A stretch of DNA of 12,327 bases from JANMEX01 sp041751995 (GTDB lineage Bacteria > Pseudomonadota > Alphaproteobacteria > Rhizobiales > Rhizobiaceae), in assembly GCA_041751995.1 (NCBI GenBank), contig JBGSHY010000097.1, forward strand, positions 1-12,327, read 5' to 3'. Shown here in pieces: positions 6,445 through 12,327 of this stretch; positions within the stretch are counted from its first letter, which is position 1, and each line of letters starts with the position of its first letter. The position numbers and the translations under genes are program-made. The notes under the pieces are model-generated. The model saw only the letters and a program-made list of their open reading frames with translations, searched no databases and was not told the DNA's origin.

Positions 6445-7027
6445 CGAAATCGACGCCTGTGCGGCCGCTGCCGCAGAATTGGAGAGGGTCTATCGCCATG
6501 TCGAAGTGACGGCGATGGCCGATGTTCCGATTCTGAACAAGGCGCTGTCGGTACAGTGCGTCGGCATGACCAGCACCGGCGCTGGCAGGTTGTGTGTAAT
6601 GATCACGCCGTGGTTCATCAACCTCGTCCTGCTGCCGGACGGTGCTTCGCCGCCGGTCCAGCCCGGCACGAAAACCAAGGCGGCGCTGCCGGGCGGCGTG
6701 TTCGAATTCATCCAGTCGCACCATGAAGAGATCGGCCCCTACCGGATGTGTTCGCTGTTGTCGCCGGTGTTCGAATTCGAGGCGCAGGCGGACGCCGTGG
6801 CCGTTGCTGAAGCCATCCTTGCCGAAGTGCTTGCCCCTCAAGAGACCGAAGATCTTGAGGACGCGGACATGGTGGCGGTCTGGGAAGGGCGGTTGCCGCA
6901 GATCAATGCAGTGGAGGAAGAAGAGGCGCAGGAAGTTCCGGATGCGCTTGAGGCAGCTCAAGAGCCTAAACTCCTGTCCCGGCGCGCCATGTTCGGTCTG
7001 CGCCCAACTGAAGAGGTTGCGCCTTGA
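6437..7027 (+). CDS. hupJ: HupJ/HybE-family hydrogenase assembly chaperone
   Basis: This is a 196-residue protein of the HupJ/HybE family, chaperones that bind hydrogenase subunits during assembly. Family landmarks are VGMTSTGAGRLCVMITPWFINLV, then MCSLLSPVFEFEAQADA, and a C-terminal LLSRRAMFGL box. An acidic linker (EDLEDADM and EEEEAQEV) joins the core to that box. No ATG lies near the expected N-terminus: the frame stays open upstream through hupI, and the best start is TTG 6437, giving MSDEIDACAAAAAEL, with AGAAGGA about eight bases before it. This start overlaps the hupI end by eight bases. The stop overlaps the hupK TTG (TTGA). The start codon is the least certain part. Confidence 0.88.
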   Translation: MSDEIDACAAAAAELERVYRHVEVTAMADVPILNKALSVQCVGMTSTGAGRLCVMITPWFINLVLLPDGASPPVQPGTKTKAALPGGVFEFIQSHHEEIGPYRMCSLLSPVFEFEAQADAVAVAEAILAEVLAPQETEDLEDADMVAVWEGRLPQINAVEEEEAQEVPDALEAAQEPKLLSRRAMFGLRPTEEVAP

Positions 7028-8061
7028 GCCTGTCCGGCACACTCGGCATTGACATCACGTTTGCGCGCCAGGCGGCGGCAAGCGTGCGGTTTACCCAGCC
7101 GCGAGCCGTGCCGGTGTCGGCGTTGCTCAAAGGATGCACGCCGGACGAAGCCATCAGCCGGGTCGGATCGCTGTTTGCCCTGTGCGGCAATGCCCATGCC
7201 ACGGCTGCCGTCAGCGCGGTTGAGGCGGCGACCTCTGTATTGCCGGCTCTTCGAGTCAGCCAGGCCCGCCTGGTGCTGGTCGCCGCTGAGGCGTTGCGCG
7301 AACACTTCTTCCGCGTCGCTGTCGATTGGCCGGCCCACATTAGCGAACCGCCGCAGACTGCCGCACTGAAGCCGGTCACAGACCTCTTTTCGCGCCTCAA
7401 GATGCAGCTTGGTTCAGCGATATTCAAACCCAGTTCGATTGCCGCCGTGAACGAAGCGGCCGCAAATCAGGTTGCTTCTGCATTGGCGGCGGCCGTCAGG
7501 GCGGCGGTGTTCGGCGGCGACGGTTCGCCTCTCGCCACCAGCGCCTCCATTGCGGCATGGGCGGGCAACAGTGAAACAATTGCCGCCCGCATGTTCGCCA
7601 GTCTCAATACCGTTGAAGCCGCGGAAGACCTTTTCCAACCGGAGCAAACCGTTTTCGGCCGCTGGCGCGCTGACCCGCGTTTGACAGGCGGAGAGGGTTC
7701 CCGGCGCGTGCTTGCCCGCATTCTGGAGATTGACGCATTGTGCAATAGCCTTGGCAGTCAGACCGGGCGTGAACACGCGTGCCAACTGACCACGCAGGTC
7801 TTCGGCGACAGCGGCCATGGAGCCAGCGCCGGGATTGACGTTGCCCGCGGCAGGCTGCACCATGAACTGGAAATCAGGGACGGTTTGATTGCTGCCTATT
7901 CAATCTCCGCGCCGACCGGCCGCAATTTTGAAGCCGGCGGGGCGGCAGAGCAGGCAATCGCCCGTATCAGGTCAGCGGATCTCGCTGCATTCGAACAAGA
8001 GGCAAAGCTGCTGGTCCTGGAAATCGACCCCTGCATCGCCTATGAGCTGAGGGTTCACTGA
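7024..8061 (+). CDS. hupK: HupK, large-subunit-like hydrogenase maturation scaffold
   Basis: This 345-residue protein is HupK/HoxV-like, a degenerate relative of the large subunit, thought to hold the Fe(CN)2CO group before transfer to HupL. The N-terminal nickel motif survives only as SLFALCGNAH (Cys54, His58), compared with RICGVCTGTH in HupL. The C-terminus ends DPCIAYELRVH: Cys337 remains, but the second cysteine is Tyr340, and no cleavable tail follows. The start chosen is TTG 7024, overlapping the hupJ stop, with GAAGAGG (7010-7016) seven bases upstream; no ATG occurs near the N-terminus. The middle is alanine-rich and poorly conserved. The stop overlaps hypA ATG by one base. Confidence 0.9.
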   Translation: MSLSGTLGIDITFARQAAASVRFTQPRAVPVSALLKGCTPDEAISRVGSLFALCGNAHATAAVSAVEAATSVLPALRVSQARLVLVAAEALREHFFRVAVDWPAHISEPPQTAALKPVTDLFSRLKMQLGSAIFKPSSIAAVNEAAANQVASALAAAVRAAVFGGDGSPLATSASIAAWAGNSETIAARMFASLNTVEAAEDLFQPEQTVFGRWRADPRLTGGEGSRRVLARILEIDALCNSLGSQTGREHACQLTTQVFGDSGHGASAGIDVARGRLHHELEIRDGLIAAYSISAPTGRNFEAGGAAEQAIARIRSADLAAFEQEAKLLVLEIDPCIAYELRVH

Positions 8062-8402
8062 TGCACGAGATGTCCATCTGCGAGAGCATCCGCGAAATCC
8101 TGGAGGCAGAAGCCGCTTCCAAGGCATTCAAAAGCGTTGAAGTGGTCCGGCTCGAAATTGGCGCTCTCTCCGGCGTCGAGCCCGAAGCGCTGAAATTCGG
8201 ATTTGATGTCACCATGGCCGGGTCGGTTGCAGCCAATGCCAGGCTCGAAATCATCGAAGTCCCGGGCGAGGCATGGTGCATGATCTGTGGCAAAACAGTC
8301 CCGGTTACAGCGCGTTATGATGCCTGCCCGGAGTGCGGAAGCCACCAGTTGCAGGTGACTGCCGGCACTGACATGAAGATACGTGAATTGGAGGTCCAGT
8401 GA
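8061..8402 (+). CDS. hypA: Hydrogenase nickel incorporation protein HypA
   Basis: This 113-residue nickel metallochaperone works with HypB to insert nickel into HupL. It starts MHEMSICESI, with the nickel-binding His2 and Glu3. A structural zinc site is formed by Cys73/Cys76 (WCMIC) and Cys89/Cys92 (CPEC). The motif EIGALSGVEPEAL is also typical. Length is normal. The ATG overlaps the hupK stop and its own stop overlaps the hypB ATG (TGATG at both junctions). Confidence 0.97.
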   Translation: MHEMSICESIREILEAEAASKAFKSVEVVRLEIGALSGVEPEALKFGFDVTMAGSVAANARLEIIEVPGEAWCMICGKTVPVTARYDACPECGSHQLQVTAGTDMKIRELEVQ

Positions 8403-9382
8403 TGTGCACAGTATGCGGCTGCGGCGAAGGCGAAGTGAAGCTGGAGGGCGGAAAACACGCTCACAGCCATGCCCATGGACATTCGCACGATCATGACCAC
8501 GGTGACCATGCGCATGGTCACGATCACCATCATGACCATGGCCATCACCACGACCACGACCACGTCCATCCGCACGATCATGATCATGACCACTCGCATC
8601 CACATGAGCACCCGCATCCGTCCGGACGCGATGTCATTGACCTTGGCTCCGGTGCGGCGGGCGTTCACGTTGAAGGCTTGTCGCAATCGCGGCTGATCAA
8701 GCTTGAGACCGACATCCTGTCGAAGAACAACGAACTTGCCGAAGCCAACCGGACACGGCTTTATGACCTTGGCCAATTTGCGCTGAATTTCGTCTCCAGC
8801 CCCGGTTCTGGCAAAACCACGCTGCTGGTCGAAACGATCAAGGCGCTGGCAGGCTCCGAGCCGGTCGCGGTAATCGAAGGCGACCAGCAGACTTCCAACG
8901 ACGCCGAACGCATCCGCGCCACTGGCGCGCCGGCGATTCAGGTCAACACCGGCAAGGGTTGCCACCTTGATGCGTCGATGGTGGCGCGCGCGCTCGACCG
9001 GCTGGAGCTTCAGCCCGGCGGCTTCCTGTTCATCGAAAATGTAGGCAATCTTGTCTGTCCGGCGGGGTTTGATCTTGGCGAAGCACACAAGGTGGTCATC
9101 CTGTCGGTCACCGAAGGCGAGGACAAACCGCTGAAATATCCGGATATGTTCCACGCCGCCGACCTGATGCTGCTCACCAAGACAGATTTGCTTCCCTATC
9201 TGAAATTTGACGTCGACGCTTGTCTCGCCAACGCCCGCAAGGTCAATCCGCGCATCCGCATTCTCAAACTGTCGCCGGAAACCGGTGAGGGCATGGACGC
9301 CTGGCTCTCCTGGCTGAAAGCCGCCCGGCAAGTGGCGCTGACCGGTTCACCCGCCCTTGCCTCCGCCATGAAAGAAGCCTGA
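8402..9382 (+). CDS. hypB: Hydrogenase nickel incorporation GTPase HypB, His-rich
   Basis: This 326-residue GTPase drives nickel delivery to the large subunit. The N-terminus is MCTVCGCGEGE, a CxxCGC high-affinity nickel motif. It is followed by a histidine-rich tract at residues 19-72 holding 29 histidines alternating mostly with Asp, Gly, Pro or Ala. This tract resembles the nickel-storing region of B. japonicum HypB. The SIMIBI G domain begins with the P-loop SSPGSGKTTLL (Gly135-Thr140), then EGDQQTSND, a metal-site GKGCHLDA, ENVGNLVCPAGFDLG and the base-recognition LTKTDLL. ATG 8402 is preferred over the adjacent GTG 8399 because it gives the conserved MCTVCGCG end and a one-base overlap with hypA. 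The stop is one base before hypC, with no hypF between. Confidence 0.97.
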   Translation: MCTVCGCGEGEVKLEGGKHAHSHAHGHSHDHDHGDHAHGHDHHHDHGHHHDHDHVHPHDHDHDHSHPHEHPHPSGRDVIDLGSGAAGVHVEGLSQSRLIKLETDILSKNNELAEANRTRLYDLGQFALNFVSSPGSGKTTLLVETIKALAGSEPVAVIEGDQQTSNDAERIRATGAPAIQVNTGKGCHLDASMVARALDRLELQPGGFLFIENVGNLVCPAGFDLGEAHKVVILSVTEGEDKPLKYPDMFHAADLMLLTKTDLLPYLKFDVDACLANARKVNPRIRILKLSPETGEGMDAWLSWLKAARQVALTGSPALASAMKEA

Positions 9383-9383
9383 C

Positions 9384-9626
9384 ATGTGCTTAGCCCTCCC
9401 TGCCAAAATCGTCTCTCTCCCGGAAGCCGGAATGGCGGTCGTGTCGCTTGAAGGCATCCGCAAGACCATTTCGCTGGCGCTGGTCGATGATGCCGGCATT
9501 GGAGACTATGTGCTGGTGCATGTCGGCTATGCCCTGCACAAAGTCAGCGAGGACGAAGCGGCGCGGACGCTCAAACTGATGGCGGACAGTGGCATACTGG
9601 CCGATGAAATCGCGGAGTTGGCATGA
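9384..9626 (+). CDS. hypC: Hydrogenase maturation chaperone HypC
   Basis: This 80-residue HypC carries the Fe(CN)2CO moiety together with HypD and hands it to the large-subunit precursor. It begins MCLALPAKI with the essential Cys2, and has GDYVLVHVGYALHKV, the conserved C-terminal-half motif. It is shorter than HupF and has the normal HypC length. It starts one base after hypB and its last bases overlap hypD (ATGA). Confidence 0.97.
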   Translation: MCLALPAKIVSLPEAGMAVVSLEGIRKTISLALVDDAGIGDYVLVHVGYALHKVSEDEAARTLKLMADSGILADEIAELA

Positions 9627-10762
9627 TGAAATATGTCGATGAATTCCGCGACGGGAAACTTGCCGAGACGCTCGCCGCCGCCATCGCCCGCGAAGCCGAT
9701 CCGGCGCGCAGCTATCATTTCATGGAGTTCTGCGGCGGCCATACGCATGCGATTTTCCGCTATGGCGTTCAGGATCTGATGCCGGAGAACGTGCACTTCG
9801 TCCATGGCCCGGGCTGCCCGGTTTGCGTGCTGCCGGTCAACCGGCTGGACGATGCTGTCGAGCTTGCCGAAAAATATGGCGTGATCCTCTGCTCTTACGG
9901 CGACATGATGCGGGTGCCGGGCACCAGGCAGCGTTCTCTGATCCGCGCCAAGGCCGACGGTGCGGATATCCGCATGGTCTATTCGACGCTGGACGCGCTG
10001 AAAATCGCGCGTGACAATCCGGACCGGCAAGTGGTGTTTTTCGCCATCGGCTTTGAAACCACGACGCCGCCGACCGCAGTCGCCATTCTTCAAGCCAAGG
10101 CCGAAGGCCTGACCAATTTCTCGGTGTTCTGCAACCACGTGCTGACGCCCGCCGCCATTACTCACATCCTCGATTCTCCGGAAGTGCGTGAACTCGGCAT
10201 TGTCAAGATCAATGGTTTCCTCGGCCCCTCGCACGTGTCGTCCGTCATTGGCTCCGCTCCTTACGAATATTTTGCCGAAGAGTTCGGCCGCCCGGTGGTC
10301 ATCGCCGGTTTTGAGCCGCTTGATGTGATGCAGTCGACGCTGATGCTGATCCGGCAGGTCAATGAGGGCCGCCACGAGGTCGAGAATGAATATGCCCGCG
10401 TTGTCACCCGCGACGGCAATCTGAAAGCCCAGCAACTGGTCAGTGACGTGCTCGAATTGCGCCAGTCGTTTGAATGGCGCGGGCTTGGAACCGTTCCCTA
10501 TTCGGCGCTGCGAATCCGCGACGCCTTTGCCGATTTTGACGCCGAAAAGCGGTTTGCCCTGACGCCGAAGATCGCGAAAGAAGTCAAATCCTGCGAATGC
10601 CCGTCGATCCTGCGCGGCGTGAAGAAGCCGACTGATTGCAAGCTGTTCGGCACCGTCTGCACACCGGAAAATCCGATCGGCTCCTGCATGGTGTCATCTG
10701 AAGGCGCATGCGCGGCCTATTATTCCTACGGCCGGTTCCGCAACGCGGAGGCCGCCGAATGA
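9623..10762 (+). CDS. hypD: Hydrogenase maturation Fe-S protein HypD
   Basis: This 379-residue protein is the scaffold on which the Fe(CN)2CO centre is built with HypC and HypE. Conserved sites are EFCGGHTH (Cys37, His40, His42), HGPGCPVC (Cys65, Cys68), GFETTTPPTA, FLGPSHVSSVIG and GFEPLDVM. Cysteines for the [4Fe-4S] cluster are in the C-terminal part: SCECPSILRG, DCKLFGTVC, GSCMVSSEGACAAYY. Length and motifs are complete. ATG 9623 overlaps the hypC stop; the next in-frame ATG, 9626, would remove only one residue and cannot be excluded. Confidence 0.97.
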   Translation: MMKYVDEFRDGKLAETLAAAIAREADPARSYHFMEFCGGHTHAIFRYGVQDLMPENVHFVHGPGCPVCVLPVNRLDDAVELAEKYGVILCSYGDMMRVPGTRQRSLIRAKADGADIRMVYSTLDALKIARDNPDRQVVFFAIGFETTTPPTAVAILQAKAEGLTNFSVFCNHVLTPAAITHILDSPEVRELGIVKINGFLGPSHVSSVIGSAPYEYFAEEFGRPVVIAGFEPLDVMQSTLMLIRQVNEGRHEVENEYARVVTRDGNLKAQQLVSDVLELRQSFEWRGLGTVPYSALRIRDAFADFDAEKRFALTPKIAKEVKSCECPSILRGVKKPTDCKLFGTVCTPENPIGSCMVSSEGACAAYYSYGRFRNAEAAE

Positions 10763-11793
10763 ACGCCTTGAACAACAATGCGCTGTTGTCGCGCACTATC
10801 GACATGACCCACGGCGCCGGTGGCAAAGCCAGCGTCCAGCTTATCCGCTCAATTTTTGTCAAGCACCTGTCAAATCCCTATCTGGAGCAGGGCAATGATG
10901 GCGCGGACATCGGGCCGGTTGCCGGGCGGCTGGTGTTGACCACCGACGGCCATGTGATTTCGCCACTGTTTTTCCCCGGCGGCGACATCGGCTCGCTGTC
11001 GGTTCACGGCACGGTCAACGACCTTGCGGTCATGGGCGCCAAGCCGGTTTGCCTGACCGCAGGGTTCATCATCGAGGAAGGCTTTCCCGTTGACGCCTTG
11101 GACGCCATTGTCTCCTCGATGGCCAAGGCCGCCCTTGAGGTTGGCGTTCCAGTCGTCACCGGCGACACCAAGGTTGTCGGGCGCGGGCAGGGCGACGGCG
11201 TGTTCATCACGCTGACCGGTCTCGGGTCCGTTCCCGAGGGCATTCATCTTTCAGGCGACCGGGCGCGGCCCGGCGACTGCATTCTCGTGTCCGGCACGAT
11301 GGGCGACCACGGCATTGCGATCCTGTCGAAACGCGAAAACCTGGAATTTGAAACCGAGATACTGTCTGACAGCCAACCGCTGCACGATCTCGCCGCCGCG
11401 ATGCTTGAAGTGGTTCCTGGCATCCGTGTGATGCGCGATCCCACGCGCGGCGGCCTTTCAGCGACATTGAACGAAATCGCTTACCAGTCGGGCGTCGGCA
11501 TGGCGCTGACCGAGCGGGACATACCGGTCAAACCGGAAGTGCATGCGGCCTGCGAACTGCTCGGCATTGATCCGCTCAATGTGGCCAACGAAGGCAAGCT
11601 GATTGCCATTTGCGCGCCGGAAGACGCAGATGCCTTGCTGGCGGTTATGCGCGCGCATCCCAAGGGAGGTGACGCGGCCATTATTGGTGCGGTGACCGAA
11701 GACGCCAACTGTCTGATCCGCATGAAAACCGGCTTTGGCGGCAGCCGCGTGGTGGACTGGATCGCCGGTGAGCAACTGCCGAGGATATGCTGA
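10759..11793 (+). CDS. hypE: Carbamoyl dehydratase HypE
   Basis: This 344-residue HypE dehydrates a carbamoyl group on its C-terminal cysteine to a thiocyanate, the source of the active-site CN ligands. It belongs to the PurM/AIR synthase ATP-binding fold. Landmarks are MTHGAGGKAS at the N-terminus, GADIGPV-like and VLTTDGHVISP, VHGTVNDLAVMGA, VTGDTKVV and MRDPTRGGLSATLNE. The protein ends in PRIC, with the reactive cysteine as last residue. ATG 10759 is chosen because it overlaps the hypD stop (ATGA) and gives the normal N-terminus; the frame upstream, inside hypD, is not part of it. The carbamoyl donor HypF is not encoded in this window. Confidence 0.97.
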   Translation: MNALNNNALLSRTIDMTHGAGGKASVQLIRSIFVKHLSNPYLEQGNDGADIGPVAGRLVLTTDGHVISPLFFPGGDIGSLSVHGTVNDLAVMGAKPVCLTAGFIIEEGFPVDALDAIVSSMAKAALEVGVPVVTGDTKVVGRGQGDGVFITLTGLGSVPEGIHLSGDRARPGDCILVSGTMGDHGIAILSKRENLEFETEILSDSQPLHDLAAAMLEVVPGIRVMRDPTRGGLSATLNEIAYQSGVGMALTERDIPVKPEVHAACELLGIDPLNVANEGKLIAICAPEDADALLAVMRAHPKGGDAAIIGAVTEDANCLIRMKTGFGGSRVVDWIAGEQLPRIC

Positions 11794-11796
11794 ACG

Positions 11797-12327
11797 ATGC
11801 GGATCCTGTTCATCACGCACAGTTTCAACTCGCTGGCCCAGCGCCTGCATGTGGAACTGCGTGAACGGGGGCATGAAGTTTCGGTCGAGTTCGACATCAA
11901 CGACGACGTCACATTGCAGGCCGCGGGGCTGTTCCAGCCGGACATTGTCCTTGCGCCGTTCCTGAAGCGTCGCCTTCCGGAAGCACTGACCAACCGCTGC
12001 ATCTGCCTTGTCGTGCATCCCGGTCCGGAGGGCGACCGGGGACCAGCCGCGCTCGATCACGCCATCCTGGACCAGCGCCGGACTTGGGGTGTGACGGTGC
12101 TGCAGGCGACCGCCGATTATGACGCCGGTCCGGTCTGGTCCAGCGCCGCCTTTGCCATGCGCGACGACCGTAAATCCAGTCTCTATCTCAACGAGGTTGC
12201 TGCCGCTGCAACGACTGCCGTGCTGGAAGCAATCGACCGGATCGGCCGGGGCGAAAGCCCGCGCAGCCTTGATGCCGCCACTCTATCCGCAGGCTGGCGC
12301 GGCCCCGTGCCGTCCGCCATCCGCGCC
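11797..12327 (+). CDS. hypX: HypX/HoxX, CO-ligand synthesis enzyme, N-terminal part (3' truncated by window edge)
   Basis: The 177 residues visible match the N-terminal formyl-tetrahydrofolate transferase-like domain of HypX/HoxX. HypX enzymes form the CO ligand of the Fe(CN)2CO centre from a formyl group and are found in hydrogenase systems made in air. Recognisable parts are MRILFITHSFNSLAQRL, VVHPGPEGDRGPAALD (His74 in the HPG motif) and TADYDAGPVW, carrying the Asp that corresponds to the catalytic Asp of formyltransferases (Asp107 or Asp109). The C-terminal enoyl-CoA hydratase-like domain would lie beyond the window. ATG 11797 begins three bases after the hypE stop, so it is the next gene of the same unit. 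The frame stays open to the last base. Confidence 0.95.
   Translation, partial: MRILFITHSFNSLAQRLHVELRERGHEVSVEFDINDDVTLQAAGLFQPDIVLAPFLKRRLPEALTNRCICLVVHPGPEGDRGPAALDHAILDQRRTWGVTVLQATADYDAGPVWSSAAFAMRDDRKSSLYLNEVAAAATTAVLEAIDRIGRGESPRSLDAATLSAGWRGPVPSAIRA

Noticed and set aside
8456..8617. Simple-sequence DNA repeat or CRISPR-like array
   Set aside because: The repetition comes from His/Asp codons in hypB; there are no regular direct repeats with unique spacers.
8469..8696. Met/Thr-rich small frame over the hypB histidine tract
   Set aside because: It is the out-of-frame reading of CAT/CAC/GAC codons and has no ribosome binding site of its own.
8315..9331. Long open frame on the - strand opposite hypB
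   Set aside because: It mirrors hypB; its Met/Val-rich stretch is simply the complement of the His/Asp codon repeat.

Overview
The window is one continuous stretch of an uptake [NiFe]-hydrogenase (hup/hyp) locus. Every gene is on the + strand, packed with short gaps or 1-8 base overlaps. Gene order, high GC content, a rubredoxin gene (hupI), hypX, and a -24/-12 promoter point to a Gram-negative proteobacterium. An alphaproteobacterium of the Rhizobiales type (compare the Rhizobium leguminosarum order hupSLCDEFGHIJK-hypABFCDEX) fits best. The genus cannot be named from this sequence alone.

Layout. Positions 2-3661 carry the structural and membrane part: the 3' end of hupS (small subunit), hupL (catalytic subunit), hupE (HupE/UreJ nickel permease) and hupC (cytochrome b anchor). 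A clear intrinsic terminator (3683-3709) follows hupC. The 248-base gap between hupC and hupD also holds several dyads and a textbook sigma-54 promoter (3863-3879), placed about 20 bases before the hupD ribosome binding site. From 3910 to the right edge runs a second unit, hupD-F-G-H-I-J-K-hypA-B-C-D-E-X, with hypX cut off by the window end.

How the genes work together. HypA/HypB deliver nickel. HypC/HypD/HypE build the Fe(CN)2CO centre, with HypX supplying CO. HupF/HupK/HupJ/HupI and HupG/HupH assist the large and small subunits during assembly. HupD clips the 15-residue HupL tail after nickel insertion. The finished HupSL passes electrons from H2 through the small-subunit Fe-S clusters to HupC and the quinone pool. 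HupE imports nickel.

Main departures from the R. leguminosarum order: hupE sits between hupL and hupC; hypF is absent from its usual place between hypB and hypC; and a terminator plus a sigma-54 promoter split the structural genes from the maturation genes. I see no mobile element, CRISPR array, tRNA or rRNA, and no clearly new type of system. The regulatory gap is the part most worth a second look.
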